DNA of 64,000 nucleotides from Clostridium sp. AF27-2AA (GCF_003478505.1 NZ_QUFI01000002.1:1-64000); one strand, 5' to 3'. Shown: positions 52,150-62,112, numbered from the stretch's first letter. Numbers and translations are program-made. Notes: a model not told the origin generated them from the letters alone.

Positions 52150-52197
52150 CCTTTGTAAAAGACAAACACTATTCTTATTGGCTCAATTACAGCATTT

Positions 52198-53784
52198 CTA
52201 TTGTATGATACAGCTTTGTCTGGCCACACGGCTGTCCTCTGCCATACTCTGCATTTCCTTAAATTTTTTTCCTTTTGGATCCACTCTCTGCCACAGCGTG
52301 TAGGCTGATGTCTGCTTCGCGTCATTCCACGGAACCGCCTCTCCCAGGCAGTATGGAAGGTACAGATCCGCATACATGGAAGCCATCTTCTCCTTTAAGT
52401 CATCCGGCACCATGGTGATGGTCTGCTTTACCTGTTCCTGAATCACGGATTTCGCGTACTGGCGGGACCATTCCGAAAAATTTAACAGTTCCGGATTTTC
52501 TGATCCCTGCTCCTTTGCCCAGGCTGCCACATCTGCATGCCGGGTCTCAAAGGTCATGGTATCATTTAAGTCCCAGTTCAGCATGCCATACTGGTTGCCC
52601 GGAAACGAATAGGGGCTCAGCACGATCTCATGAATGCCCTCCTGCTCATCTTCCAGGCCCGGTCCGGTCACATGCTCCCGGATCCGCTGCACATGCAAAT
52701 GTCCGCTGATGTAAAGCGGCACCTGATACTGTTCCAGAAGCGCCGTCACCTCCGGTCCGTTCTCCATCTCACACTGGGTTGTAAATAACCGGCTCTCCTG
52801 CAGCAGATTGTGGTGCGCCAGCACAATCACCTGGATGTCATGCTCCTTCGCCACCTTCAGATGTGTCTCCATCCATTTTAAGGCGGCCTCCCCAATGCGG
52901 CCCTCCACATGGTTTCCATCATCATAAATACAGGAATCCATCATCAGAAGCCAGTGCTTTGCATCCAGCGGATACACATAGCTTAAAGACGCCGTATCCC
53001 GGTTTGGAGACTGGTCATAACCAAACTGGTGATAAATCTCATAAAAATCTTCCCCCGTTTCCAGATACTCTGCCTTTTCCCGCTGCGTTCCAAAATAAGT
53101 AGAAGCATTTTTATTCTGGATATCATGGTTTCCGGGAATCACAAGCACCTGAATGCCCTCATCCTGCACTTTCTGCAGCTTTTCCGCCAGCAGCTCATGA
53201 TTGATCCGCTCCCCGTTTAAGGTAATGTCACCGGTCAGCGCCAGCGCTGTCGGATGATTTTCGATGGCTGTCTCCACCAGCGTATCCAGCATTTCCTCGC
53301 TGTACTGGTCAATCTTGCCGTCATCGTGCTCCACCATACTCCAGAATGCTTTCCCATCATCATGGGTCGTACTGCTCATATAATGAAGGTCCGATGCCAG
53401 CATCAGGGTTGGGGGCTCGTAAGGTTTCTCTGCCTCCTCTTTATTTTTATCTGATCCATGCGTTCCGCGATGGCATCTCCTCTGCCTGCGGTACTCCGCA
53501 AGCCATTCCTGACGTTCCTGCTCCAGGCGGGCCAGGCGTTCTTCCTCTGACTCTTCCGATTCATCCAGTCCATTGCCTGCCACATCCGGTCCATTTTCCG
53601 TTCCCGGTGTTCTGCCTCCATTCGGATTCTCTCCCGACTGCTGGCTGCCCTCCTGCGCCGCGGACTCCCGGCCATCTCCGGTATTTCCCTGTCGGTTCAG
53701 CGCCCCAAGGAACCACACAATCCCAACGCAGATCAAAAGTAAAGCCCCGTAGATCAGGGCTGTAATCTTTTTATAATGCTTCAT
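52198..53784 (-). CDS. Membrane-anchored metallophosphoesterase
   Basis: A 528-aa protein with an N-terminal transmembrane segment (ITALIYGALLLICVGIVWFLGAL), a low-complexity Gly/Glu/Gln linker (~residues 30-110), and a calcineurin-like phosphoesterase domain with all metal motifs: ASDLHY, LTGDITLNGE, IPGNHD, LAHHNLL and SGHLHV. It is probably exported and anchored; the substrate is unknown. The C-terminal ~110 residues are helical. The ATG follows AGAGGATTAAGAC. Confidence 0.9.
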   Translation of the reverse strand: MKHYKKITALIYGALLLICVGIVWFLGALNRQGNTGDGRESAAQEGSQQSGENPNGGRTPGTENGPDVAGNGLDESEESEEERLARLEQERQEWLAEYRRQRRCHRGTHGSDKNKEEAEKPYEPPTLMLASDLHYMSSTTHDDGKAFWSMVEHDDGKIDQYSEEMLDTLVETAIENHPTALALTGDITLNGERINHELLAEKLQKVQDEGIQVLVIPGNHDIQNKNASTYFGTQREKAEYLETGEDFYEIYHQFGYDQSPNRDTASLSYVYPLDAKHWLLMMDSCIYDDGNHVEGRIGEAALKWMETHLKVAKEHDIQVIVLAHHNLLQESRLFTTQCEMENGPEVTALLEQYQVPLYISGHLHVQRIREHVTGPGLEDEQEGIHEIVLSPYSFPGNQYGMLNWDLNDTMTFETRHADVAAWAKEQGSENPELLNFSEWSRQYAKSVIQEQVKQTITMVPDDLKEKMASMYADLYLPYCLGEAVPWNDAKQTSAYTLWQRVDPKGKKFKEMQSMAEDSRVARQSCIIQ

Positions 53785-53833
53785 AATTCTGTCTTAATCC
53801 TCTTTTCCGTCCGGAGTGATACCCTCATATAAT

Positions 53834-53862
53834 GAAAAGCGGGCGGCATCACTACCGCCCGC
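53834..53862 (-). terminator. Rho-independent terminator after galK
   Basis: Perfect 8-bp GC stem GCGGGCGG / CCGCCCGC with an 8-nt loop, then TTTTC on the minus strand, 35 bp after the galK stop. Confidence 0.85.
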
Positions 53863-53896
53863 CATCATATCACAGATTGACGAAAAAAGAAAGATT

Positions 53897-55186
53897 TTAG
53901 ATAATGTCATTCACGCACACGGCACCGTAGGGACGAATGCTCATGTGATACGCACTGCCTGCGCCCATGGCATGCTCGATATAGTCGATGTACTCGTCTA
54001 CGATATCATTTGGCAGCATAGCCATGATGACGCCTGCGAAGCCGCCGCCGTGGATGCGGCATGCGCCGCGCTGCTTCTCGGCAATAAACAGCTCCGTAAG
54101 GGCCAGAGCAATGGAAATGCCCTGTTCCTGTACGCTGGCCGTAGTATAGCAGTTCTGCAGCCACTTCCAGGAAGAGTTTCCGGATGCCGTGATATTGGCC
54201 AGGAAATCGGCGAAGCGTCCCTCTTTTAAAGCTGCCACCTCAGCCTCGACCCGCTTATTCTCCTCAAAGAAGTGAAGGGCACGCATTACAGAACGGTCTC
54301 CTGCAAAGGCACGGATTTCCTGAATGTTATCAATCACCTGCTGCTCTGTCACCTCCGCGCAGACCTCCTTGCCAAAGAACCGGGCCACCTTCTTCATCTC
54401 ATTCGGAACAGAAGAATAATCCGCACTCAGGTCTGCATGGCCTTTTCCGGTCTGCACGATGATGAGGCTGTGATTCTGAGACGCAAAATCAAAGTCGATC
54501 TGCTCTACCTTCGGGGCAGCCGGCTCCAGAAAATCAATCGTAATGAGACCGCCTACCGCACAGGCCATCTGGTCTAACAGGCCGGAAGCTTTATCCCAGT
54601 ACACGTTCTCAGCATACTTTCCGATGTGGGCGTAAGCAACGGTATCCATGCGTCCGTCATTGAAGAAACGGTTCAGCATGGAACACAGCAGCATCTCAAA
54701 GGATGCGGAAGAGCTTACTCCTGCAGAGCTGATAACATTGCTGGTGATGTAAGCGTCAAAGCCGCCTACCTCATAGCCGGACTCCTGAAATCCCTTTAAC
54801 AGGCCCTTTACCAGATCTACGGTTCCTGCTTTCTTGGCACTCGGCTGCAGGTCATTTAAGTCAATGGTGAATTTCTGATGGAAGGTCTCACTGATGATAT
54901 TGACCTTGCTTGACTCATTCTTTGCCGCAATTCCCACGCAGTCCAGATTGATGCTTCCTGCCAGCACCTTGCCATGGTTATGGTCGGTGTGATTTCCGCT
55001 GATCTCCGTTCTTCCCGGTGAGCTGAACATCAGAATATCCTTCTCCCCAAAGTTCTCCTGGAATTTCTGTACCAGGTCCTCATAACGGTGGATGTTTTCC
55101 TCCGCTTTATCTGCTCCGTATAACTCACGCATACGGATATCTGCTGCTTCTGATCGTAACAATTCCAAAGTTTTTGCTGTGTTCAT
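53897..55186 (-). CDS. galK: Galactokinase
   Basis: Cytosolic GHMP kinase that phosphorylates galactose to galactose 1-phosphate in the Leloir pathway. The galactokinase signature GRTEISGNHTDHNHG is at ~residue 58, the ATP loop SSAGVSSSASFE at ~155 and the C-terminal GHMP block CRIHGGGFAGVI at ~385. At 429 aa it is somewhat longer than E. coli GalK (382), with an extra N-terminal ~35 residues. No galE or galT gene is adjacent. The ATG follows GGAGGGGTAAAGG. Confidence 0.96.
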   Translation of the reverse strand: MNTAKTLELLRSEAADIRMRELYGADKAEENIHRYEDLVQKFQENFGEKDILMFSSPGRTEISGNHTDHNHGKVLAGSINLDCVGIAAKNESSKVNIISETFHQKFTIDLNDLQPSAKKAGTVDLVKGLLKGFQESGYEVGGFDAYITSNVISSAGVSSSASFEMLLCSMLNRFFNDGRMDTVAYAHIGKYAENVYWDKASGLLDQMACAVGGLITIDFLEPAAPKVEQIDFDFASQNHSLIIVQTGKGHADLSADYSSVPNEMKKVARFFGKEVCAEVTEQQVIDNIQEIRAFAGDRSVMRALHFFEENKRVEAEVAALKEGRFADFLANITASGNSSWKWLQNCYTTASVQEQGISIALALTELFIAEKQRGACRIHGGGFAGVIMAMLPNDIVDEYIDYIEHAMGAGSAYHMSIRPYGAVCVNDII

Positions 55187-55443
55187 CCTTTACCCCTCCG
55201 TTTTCTCCATGCAAGCCCGGCAAACAATCACGCCTCACTGCCGCTCATAGTTGTCAGTATACCACACCGTTTGTTCTATGGACAATACAATATTCTTTCA
55301 CCTGTCTGCATTTTTTTACGCTGCGGGGTCTTTTTCGCGGCAAACAGGCAAACTGGCAAACTGGCAAAGCGTATCCCGGTCATCTATGGTATACTGAATG
55401 GAAAAGGAATCCGGTATTCCCGGACAGGAAAGGAAACACACAT

Positions 55444-56436
55444 ATGAACTGGAACGGCAAACCTTATCACTCCCTGGACTTTGAACTGAAATCCCGCTTC
55501 GGGCAGAAGGTCTACAAGATTGCCCTGGACGGACGGATGACATGTCCCAACCGGGACGGAACCCTGGGGACGCGCGGCTGTATCTTTTGCAGTGAAGGCG
55601 GGTCCGGGGATTTTGCCGCGCCGCTGGATGCAGATATCTCTATTACCACCGCCGTCAACAACCAGATTGAAGAGGCCATCTCCCGCATCAAAGGCAAAAT
55701 GGGCTCCGCGCCGGATGCCTACATTGCCTACTTCCAGTCCTACACCAACACCTACGCGCCGCTCCCTTACCTGGAAACACTGTTCAGCGCCGCCATCTGT
55801 CATCCCAAGGTTGTGGCACTGTCCATTGGCACGCGCCCGGACTGCCTGCCGGATGAGGTGCTGGATCTGTGTTCCCGCTTAAACCGGGAAAAGCCGGTCT
55901 GGATTGAGCTGGGGCTGCAGACCATTCACGAGGATACCGCCTCCTTCATCCGCCGCGGCTACCCCCTCTCCACCTTCACCGATGCTATGGCACGGCTCCG
56001 GGCACGGAATCTGGAGACCATTGTCCATGTCATTCTGGGACTTCCAGGCGAAAACCGTGAAAAGATGTTGGAGACTGTACGCTATCTGGCTGCACAGAAT
56101 ATCCAGGGTATCAAGCTGCAGCTTCTCCATGTATTGAAGGGCACCGATCTGGCAACGGTTTACGAACAGCATCCATTTCCCGTTATGACCCTGGAGGAAT
56201 ACCTGGATCTGGTCATTGACTGCGTGTCCCTGCTGCCGCCGGAGCTTGTTATCCACCGGATCACCGGAGACGGGCCGAAGCGTCTTCTGATTGCGCCGCT
56301 CTGGAGCGCAAATAAGCGCCTGGTGCTCAATTCGCTCACCAGGCGCTTCCAAGAACGAGGCATAACTCAGGGCTGCGGGCTGACGGTGCCGTCTGCTCCC
56401 ACAGAAACCCCAAAGGAGATTCCCTCCAAATACTGA
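55444..56436 (+). CDS. TIGR01212 family radical SAM protein (YhcC/YtqA-like)
   Basis: Plus-strand 330-aa radical SAM protein. It begins MNWNGKPYHSLDFELKSRFGQKVYKI; the cluster Cys residues are in CPNRDGTLGTRGCIFC, the expected spacing for this family, and ELGLQTIHEDTASFIRRGY and VHVILGLPGE follow. Its reaction is not firmly established. The start is ATG 55444 after GGAAAGGAAACACACAT, although the frame is open to 55174. Its 3' end overlaps the convergent CapA-like gene by 70 bp. The 257-bp gap to galK has three copies of an 8-bp CTGGCAAA-like repeat (55346-55369). Confidence 0.9.
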   Translation: MNWNGKPYHSLDFELKSRFGQKVYKIALDGRMTCPNRDGTLGTRGCIFCSEGGSGDFAAPLDADISITTAVNNQIEEAISRIKGKMGSAPDAYIAYFQSYTNTYAPLPYLETLFSAAICHPKVVALSIGTRPDCLPDEVLDLCSRLNREKPVWIELGLQTIHEDTASFIRRGYPLSTFTDAMARLRARNLETIVHVILGLPGENREKMLETVRYLAAQNIQGIKLQLLHVLKGTDLATVYEQHPFPVMTLEEYLDLVIDCVSLLPPELVIHRITGDGPKRLLIAPLWSANKRLVLNSLTRRFQERGITQGCGLTVPSAPTETPKEIPSKY

Positions 56437-57644
56437 TAAAACTGTGTTTTCGCATCCGCATCGGTTAAGGTGCGGGTATAACCACCTGAGGAGGTTCCCG
56501 GAATCAGCTTTAAGTCCAGGCTATCATTGGAAAATTCAGCCTGCACCAGCATGGTTTTCGGAATGGAACTTCCAAACACGAAATTGCCCAGGCTGTAGAA
56601 GATCGGCTTTCCCTTATAATATTCGATGCCCTGCAGCACATGGGGATGGCTTCCGATCACCAGGTCCGCTCCGGCATCAATATAGCGCTTTGCCAGTGCC
56701 CGCTGATACTCCTGCGGTTTTTCTTCCCGTTCAATGCCCCAGTGGATCAAAACCACCACCTTGTCTCCTGCTGCGTGACACTCCGCAATCTGCGCAAGCA
56801 GCGGCTCTACGGAAACCTCATAGGAGGACAGCATGCCCGGATGACCATTCGTGGCCGCCCAGTCTGCCTGCGGGATCACCCGGGTTGCCCCGATGAGGGC
56901 CACCCGCTGTCCGTTTTTCTCAAACACCACCGGCTGTTTCGCTTCATCCAGATTCTTTCCGGCACCGGTATGCAGAATACCGGCGCTGTCCAGGACCTCA
57001 CAGGTATCTAACAGCGCATCTGTGCCGTAATCCAGGGCATGGTTATTCGCCAGCGTCACTGCGTCAATCCCCATCTCTTTGAACATGGAAACCTTCTCCG
57101 GTGCCAGGCGGAAGGTATACTGCTTATCCGCCGCCTGGGTGCCGCGGCTGCTGAAGGGGAACTCCTCGTTGACCGCGAAATAGTCGGCAGACTGGATCGC
57201 ACTTAAATATCCCGAATCCAGCACACCGGAGATTCCGCCTGCGCGGCTGTAGGCGTTTAAGACGTGGTCCGACAGGAGCACATCGCCGGAGAACAGGATG
57301 GTCATGGAATCTGCCGCTGCATTCGAATTGACTGAATTTGCCGCGTCATCTGAAGCCTCTGCCTCGTCCGAATTTTCTCCCTCTGGATTCTGACCAGACT
57401 CTCCGTCATTTCTCAGAAAATCTCCCGCATTCTGATCTTCGGTTTCCAGAATGATCCCGGTTCCTGCATCAGCCTCTCCGATCCGTTCTGCCTCCAGATT
57501 TCCTTCTGCATTTTCTGCCTGCTGCACGGTTGTCTCCGCAGCCGTAATCTTCTCATACGATCCATAACTGCAGCCGCCGAGCAGCACCGCACAAAGCAGC
57601 GCTGCCGCCATGGTTACAGCATTAATTCTGTGATCAATTCCCAT
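56367..57644 (-). CDS. CapA-family lipoprotein (poly-gamma-glutamate synthesis type)
   Basis: Starting at ATG 57644 (MGIDHRINAV) the protein is 425 aa with a signal sequence and lipobox VLLGGCSYG. An acidic Glu/Asp/Asn-rich linker (~residues 30-110) precedes a CapA metallophosphoesterase-like domain: LFSGDVLLSD, ADYFAVNEEFPFSS, VTLANNHALDYG, HWGIEREEKP and GSHPHVLQG. CapA-like proteins act in surface polymer synthesis in some species; here no capB or capC gene is near. The start overlaps the DUF3343 stop by 31 bp. It may be only a neighbour of the selenium genes. Confidence 0.85.
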   Translation of the reverse strand: MGIDHRINAVTMAAALLCAVLLGGCSYGSYEKITAAETTVQQAENAEGNLEAERIGEADAGTGIILETEDQNAGDFLRNDGESGQNPEGENSDEAEASDDAANSVNSNAAADSMTILFSGDVLLSDHVLNAYSRAGGISGVLDSGYLSAIQSADYFAVNEEFPFSSRGTQAADKQYTFRLAPEKVSMFKEMGIDAVTLANNHALDYGTDALLDTCEVLDSAGILHTGAGKNLDEAKQPVVFEKNGQRVALIGATRVIPQADWAATNGHPGMLSSYEVSVEPLLAQIAECHAAGDKVVVLIHWGIEREEKPQEYQRALAKRYIDAGADLVIGSHPHVLQGIEYYKGKPIFYSLGNFVFGSSIPKTMLVQAEFSNDSLDLKLIPGTSSGGYTRTLTDADAKTQFYQYLEGISFGVSVGADGTVSPQP

Positions 57645-57850
57645 GTAATATCCTGCCTTTTCATTTCCTGTTCCAGCACTTCCCGCGCTTCTAACGGTGC
57701 CATAAAGCACAGGCCGCAGCCTGCGGAGATGGCGCTGGGAAGCGGGATGATGCGGCCGGGAAGCCCGGCTTCCTTCATGGCCTTCTCCATACGAATGGCC
57801 ATGACCGTATCCCGGAATGTGATGATCAGACGAAGTTCTTTTTTTAACAT
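57614..57850 (-). CDS. DUF3343, putative Se/S carrier-like protein
   Basis: A 78-aa protein (MLKKELRLIITFRDTVMAIRME...) with two conserved Cys-containing features in AISAGCGLCFMAP. DUF3343 proteins are small and recur beside yedF, selD and class V aminotransferases, so they are thought to carry selenium or sulfur. The ATG lies one base after the aminotransferase stop, with GGGAGGGATAAG overlapping it. Confidence 0.85.
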   Translation of the reverse strand: MLKKELRLIITFRDTVMAIRMEKAMKEAGLPGRIIPLPSAISAGCGLCFMAPLEAREVLEQEMKRQDITWELITELML

Positions 57851-57851
57851 C

Positions 57852-58997
57852 TTATCCCTCCCAGGCCAGGATCCGCATGGCTTTTACGGCCTCCTGCACT
57901 TCATCCATGGTATTAAAGTGAGAAAAGCTGAAGCGAACGGCGCCCTGCTTTCCGGTTCCAAGGGCCTGATGCATCTGCGGCGCACAGTGGCCGCCGGAGC
58001 GAACCGCAATATCAAAGCGCTGCATCAGCTCATCCGCTACTGCCGCAGAGTCATAATCTTTCAGGTTCAGTGTCACCACCGGAGTCCGGACATCCGCATC
58101 GAAATCACCGTACAGCCGGACTCCAGGCAGATGTTTTACACCCTCATAGAAAGCTCTCGCGTACGCATCTGCCTGCTGCCAGATGACATCGGTTCCCTTC
58201 TCCAGAATGTATTCCACTCCGGCCCGAAGTCCCGCAATGCCCGGCATATTTAAGGTTCCTGCTTCCAACAGGGTCGGCATTTCATCCGGCTGTTCTTTAT
58301 CAAAGGTACGGATTCCCGTGCCGCCCACACGAAACGGCTTCATCTTCACGCCCTCGCGTACACAGATGCCGCCCATGCCCTGGGGGCCTAAAAGACCTTT
58401 ATGACCAGAAAAACACAGCACATCAATGTGCATCCGTTCCATATCAATCGGCAGAAGACCTGCTGTCTGAGCTGCATCCACCACGAACAGTGTTCCGTTT
58501 TCCTGGCACAGAGCCCCCAGCTTTTCCAGATCATTGACATTACCGGTCAGATTTGACGCATGGGTGCAGACCAGGGCTTTGGTATCCGGCCGCATACTGC
58601 CCGCCAGCACATCCAGGCACATTCTTCCTTTTTCATCGCAGGGGATGATCGTGAGATCCACCCCCTCTTTTTCTTTCCGGTACAGAGGGCGCAGCACAGA
58701 ATTGTGTTCCATCTGCGTGGTGATCACATGGTCCCCCGGCTCAAACAGGCCCTGAATTGCCATATTCAGGCTGTCTGTGGCATTCATGGAAAACGCCGCC
58801 TGGTTCGGATGTGGATAGCCAAACAGTTCTCCCAGAAGGCCCCGGGTCTCCACCGCCAGGCGCAGGGCCTGCAAAGACGCCTCATTGCTTCCCCTCGCCG
58901 CGTTGCCTACGCTGCCGGACACCAGAGTCTGATAAACGGCAGCGGCCACCGTCTCCGGCTTATGCAGAGAGGTAGCCGCATTGTCCAGATAGATCAT
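57852..58997 (-). CDS. Class V aminotransferase / cysteine desulfurase-like, selenium-associated
   Basis: A 381-aa PLP enzyme. MIYLDNAATSLHKPETV is the class V start, FSGHKGLLGPQG holds the PLP-binding Lys, and RSGGHCAPQMH holds a possible active-site Cys. It resembles the TIGR01977 group found with selenium genes (yedF, selD), and so probably provides selenium (or sulfur) from selenocysteine/cysteine. It overlaps yedF by 4 bp (ATGA) and is followed by DUF3343 after one base. Confidence 0.9.
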   Translation of the reverse strand: MIYLDNAATSLHKPETVAAAVYQTLVSGSVGNAARGSNEASLQALRLAVETRGLLGELFGYPHPNQAAFSMNATDSLNMAIQGLFEPGDHVITTQMEHNSVLRPLYRKEKEGVDLTIIPCDEKGRMCLDVLAGSMRPDTKALVCTHASNLTGNVNDLEKLGALCQENGTLFVVDAAQTAGLLPIDMERMHIDVLCFSGHKGLLGPQGMGGICVREGVKMKPFRVGGTGIRTFDKEQPDEMPTLLEAGTLNMPGIAGLRAGVEYILEKGTDVIWQQADAYARAFYEGVKHLPGVRLYGDFDADVRTPVVTLNLKDYDSAAVADELMQRFDIAVRSGGHCAPQMHQALGTGKQGAVRFSFSHFNTMDEVQEAVKAMRILAWEG

Positions 58998-59602
58998 GGC
59001 CGTACAACCAGGTCCGCTTCGGCCATGGTCTGGGCAATCACATACATATTGGTCACACCGCCGACTTTCAATTTCTCAGTCAGTCCGTAATAGTTTAAGC
59101 AGGTGCCGCAGGTCAAAATTTGCACGCCTGCCTCCTCCAGTTTTTTTAAATCCTCGATGGAATCAGAACCTTCGCAGGTCAGCTTTGCGCCGCCATTGTA
59201 GAATAAAATGGTATCCGGCAGGTTTTCCAGCTGGGTCTGGGCAAATAAAAATCCCTTGATCAGCACCTTGCCAAGCTCCTCGTTGCCCTCGCCCATATGA
59301 TCTGCGGTAACCGCAACGACCGTTTTCTTTTTTGCCGGAACCAGGCACTGATCCGCCGGAATTTCCTCTGCGGATTTCTCCTGACCGCTCACATGAAGAA
59401 CCACCTTCCAGATCTTCTCCTCCTCTTTGGAGGACTCCACGCCATATCCCATCTGTCCTGCCATCTTCTCCAGGTTCTGGACTGCGATCTCGTTATCTAC
59501 AAGAACCTCCACGTCACCTGCGCCATTTAAATTTTTGATTGCCTCTTTTGCCTTAATTAACGGGATCGGGCAGATCTCGCCTCTTGCGTCAACTGTTGTC
59601 AT
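58994..59602 (-). CDS. yedF: Selenium metabolism sulfurtransferase-like protein YedF
   Basis: A 202-aa two-domain protein: an N-terminal TusA-like domain with the CPxP motif (ICPIPLIKAKEA, Cys11) and a C-terminal DsrE-like domain with VQILTCGTCLNYYGL. This is the standard layout of YedF, found in genomes that use selenium cofactors. It is between selD and the aminotransferase; the three probably work in one selenium-delivery path. Confidence 0.95.
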   Translation of the reverse strand: MTTVDARGEICPIPLIKAKEAIKNLNGAGDVEVLVDNEIAVQNLEKMAGQMGYGVESSKEEEKIWKVVLHVSGQEKSAEEIPADQCLVPAKKKTVVAVTADHMGEGNEELGKVLIKGFLFAQTQLENLPDTILFYNGGAKLTCEGSDSIEDLKKLEEAGVQILTCGTCLNYYGLTEKLKVGGVTNMYVIAQTMAEADLVVRP

Positions 59603-59688
59603 ACAAGTTTCCTCTCTTCTCTTATTCTATCGGCATGCCCTGAAAGTTCCAAAAATCATTGCCGTCATGTTTTTTATCATCACAGTTT

Positions 59689-60723
59689 TTACAGCACTGT
59701 GATTTCCTTCCTGAATCCTGCATCCTCCGGCTGAATCAGCCGTCCCACAATCTGCGCCGGAAGCCCGGCCTCTTTTAATTCCTGCAGGAATGCGTTTCCA
59801 TCCTCCTGGGGCACTGCAAACAGCAGGCCGCCCGAGGTCTGCGGATCAAATAAAATCTCTTCCAGTGGGAACGGAACCCCCTTAAAATCCACAAATGCTC
59901 CAACATGGTTGCGGTTGCGCTGTCCGGCTGCCGTGATCATGAAGTTTTCCGCATGGGTGTAGGCCTCTTTGATGTACGGAATACTCAGCGTATCCACCAC
60001 CGCCCAGAAACGCTTATCCAGCATCTCATGAAGATGGCCTAAAAAGCTGAATCCGGTCACATCGGTACAGGCATGCACCGTATACTTTTTGGAGATAGCC
60101 GCCGCGTACTTGTTTAACGTGGTCATGGATGTGATGGCTTCCGCCATGGCCTCTTTCGAAGCCGCTCCCACCCGGTTTGCGGTATTCATGATGCCGACCC
60201 CCAGCTTCTTGGTCAGAACCAGTACATCTCCTGCCTGACCGCCATTATTTTTATAGATCCGGTCCGGATGCACCACACCATTTACAGAAAGCCCGTATTT
60301 CACATCCCTGTCGTTGATGGAATGACCGCCGCAGAGTACCGCTCCGGCCTCCACCACCTTTTCCGAACCGCCCCGCATGATCTCACCGAGAACATTCAGG
60401 TCCTCATCCTGGGGAAAACAAACAATATTCAGCGCACTGATAACCTCGCCCCCCATGGCGTACACATCACTCAGCGCGTTCGTTGCCGCAATCTGGCCAA
60501 ACACGTACGGGTCCTCCAGCATCGGCGGGAAGAAATCCAGTGTCTGCACCACGGCCACGTCATCGCTGATGCGGTAAACTGCCGCGTCATCGCTGCTGTC
60601 AAACCCCACCAGCAGATTCGGATCTGCCGCGCCGCGCTCGATCCGGCTTAACACCCGCTCCAGAATATCCGGGCCCAGCTTTGCTGTGCAGCCGCCGCTG
60701 CTGCAAAATAAACCTCCTGCCAT
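59689..60723 (-). CDS. selD: Selenide, water dikinase (selenophosphate synthase)
   Basis: Makes selenophosphate, the activated selenium donor, from selenide and ATP. The 344-aa protein starts [17 protein letters not shown] (ATG 60723 after AAAGGAG) with Cys12 at the active-site position often held by selenocysteine. The ATP-binding Asp-rich blocks ([24 protein letters not shown]) and [17 protein letters not shown] are intact. No in-frame TGA is needed, so this is the Cys form. Confidence 0.96.
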   Translation of the reverse strand: MAGGLFCSSGGCTAKLGPDILERVLSRIERGAADPNLLVGFDSSDDAAVYRISDDVAVVQTLDFFPPMLEDPYVFGQIAATNALSDVYAMGGEVISALNIVCFPQDEDLNVLGEIMRGGSEKVVEAGAVLCGGHSINDRDVKYGLSVNGVVHPDRIYKNNGGQAGDVLVLTKKLGVGIMNTANRVGAASKEAMAEAITSMTTLNKYAAAISKKYTVHACTDVTGFSFLGHLHEMLDKRFWAVVDTLSIPYIKEAYTHAENFMITAAGQRNRNHVGAFVDFKGVPFPLEEILFDPQTSGGLLFAVPQEDGNAFLQELKEAGLPAQIVGRLIQPEDAGFRKEITVL

Positions 60724-60812
60724 AACTGCTCCTTTCCTGAAACCTGGCCTGTTCCCACAGACATTCCCCAGCAGAAAATGCCTGTCTGCAAACAAGCCGT
60801 ATAACTTCTCTT

Positions 60813-60841
60813 ATCATAGCACAAACACCCTGCTCCGTCCA
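60813..60841 (-). promoter_or_regulatory. Candidate selD promoter
   Basis: On the minus strand: TGGACG (60836-60841), 17-bp spacer, TATGAT (60813-60818) preceded by TGC (extended -10), about 90 bp upstream of selD. It lies in the 207-bp gap after the M20 hydrolase gene, so selD-yedF-aminotransferase-DUF3343 can be transcribed separately. Confidence 0.55.
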
Positions 60842-60930
60842 GATATCGTAAAAAGCAGCCCCGTCTTCCAAAATCTTCAGGCAGGACTACCTTTTCTATT
60901 TTTGTGCCAGACAATGCGCTCGCTGCTCCA

Positions 60931-62097
60931 TTACTTCCACAGCCATTCTTCCAGCAGCGTCTCATACACCTTCTGGCAGCGGCGGATGTCCGCCTCATCC
61001 ACATACTCGTCTGCTTTGTGGGCCATGGCCAGGGTGCCTGGTCCATAGGAAAGACAGTTGCAGTTTCCGGTAGTTCCGGCAATCACAGCCGTATCGGTGT
61101 AACCCGGGAATGCGGCAACCACCGGTTCTTTTCCGGTTGCCTGCGCTACGGCCGCCTTGACGCGCGCCAGCATCTCGGCATCCTCATGATGGGCAATCGG
61201 CGGACGGTTGCCAGTAATCTGAATCTCGGCTTTCAGGCCAGGAATCTCCTTTCCCGCATCCTCCGCTGCTGCCTCCAGCAGTGCCTTCACATCTTCAATA
61301 TGATACGGTGGAACTACGCGCATATCTACCGATACCTTGCACTCTGCCGGTACCTGATACGGATGAATACCGCCCTGGATTTCCCCAAACACGATGGTGG
61401 ACTTGCCGAGAAACGCATCTTCCTTCAGTTCCTTCATGCGATTGCGGGCAGATGCCAGCATATAAGCCATACCGGCAATGGCATCCATGCCCTGTTCCGG
61501 ACGGCTGGCATGGGCTGCCTTTCCGTGCATGGTTACTTCAAACCAGTAGCGCCCCTTGTGGGCAGTCTGAATTTCACCGTCGGTCGGTTCCGTATCCATC
61601 ACCAGGCTGTCTTTCATCACCCAGCCAAGCTCGATCACCCGCTCAACACCGGTCATGTCTCCCTCTTCATCACAGGTTCCAATCCACTTTAAGGTTCGCT
61701 TTGGAGCCTTGCCAGTCTCCTTCATCTGTGCTGCCACTTCCAGAAACGCGCACAGAGCAGAGGCCAGCCCGGATTTCATGTCACAGGAACCGCGTCCGAA
61801 GAAACGGCCGTTCTCCCCGTCCTCACCCAGCGGATTCTTTGTCCAGCCTCCGGCGATCGGAACCGTATCCATGTGACAGATAAACACCAGTTCTTCTTTT
61901 GTTTCACCCGGAAGGACTGCCATCAGGATCGGGCGTCCCTCCTTTGTGTAATCTTTTTTCAGTTCGCCGCACTCCGGGAGTGCCGCTTTTATCTCCTGCT
62001 CCAGAAATCCGGCAATCTCATGCTCTTCTTTTCCCGGATTTGTGCTCTCAATGCCAACTAATTTCTTTGTCCATACCACTGCATCCGTATTCTGCAT
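60931..62097 (-). CDS. M20 family metallohydrolase, YgeY-like
   Basis: A 388-aa ArgE/DapE-type hydrolase. The zinc ligands are in FICHMDTVPI, GRGSCDMKSG, CDEEGDMTG, MDTEPTDGE and AMAHKADEYV. The family includes YgeY, a member of the gut-bacterial selenium/purine cluster with hydantoinase and carbamate kinase. The substrate here is unproven; an amide or carbamoyl intermediate of purine breakdown is plausible from context. It lies 15 bp after hydA, with GGAGGCAGGGAAC before the ATG. Confidence 0.88.
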   Translation of the reverse strand: MQNTDAVVWTKKLVGIESTNPGKEEHEIAGFLEQEIKAALPECGELKKDYTKEGRPILMAVLPGETKEELVFICHMDTVPIAGGWTKNPLGEDGENGRFFGRGSCDMKSGLASALCAFLEVAAQMKETGKAPKRTLKWIGTCDEEGDMTGVERVIELGWVMKDSLVMDTEPTDGEIQTAHKGRYWFEVTMHGKAAHASRPEQGMDAIAGMAYMLASARNRMKELKEDAFLGKSTIVFGEIQGGIHPYQVPAECKVSVDMRVVPPYHIEDVKALLEAAAEDAGKEIPGLKAEIQITGNRPPIAHHEDAEMLARVKAAVAQATGKEPVVAAFPGYTDTAVIAGTTGNCNCLSYGPGTLAMAHKADEYVDEADIRRCQKVYETLLEEWLWK

Positions 62098-62112
62098 GTT
62101 CCCTGCCTCCTA

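Noticed and set aside
52083..52373. 96-codon minus-strand frame at the end of the metallophosphoesterase gene
   Set aside because: Lies in another frame over a real gene end and its terminator; no coding features.
55346..55369. Three tandem copies of an 8-bp CTGGCAAA-like unit
   Set aside because: Too short and too few to call a regulatory array or CRISPR; recorded only as a local repeat.
57852..60723. Search for a selenocysteine codon in the selenium genes
   Set aside because: selD has Cys at the active site and all frames are continuous; no in-frame TGA or SECIS-like requirement.
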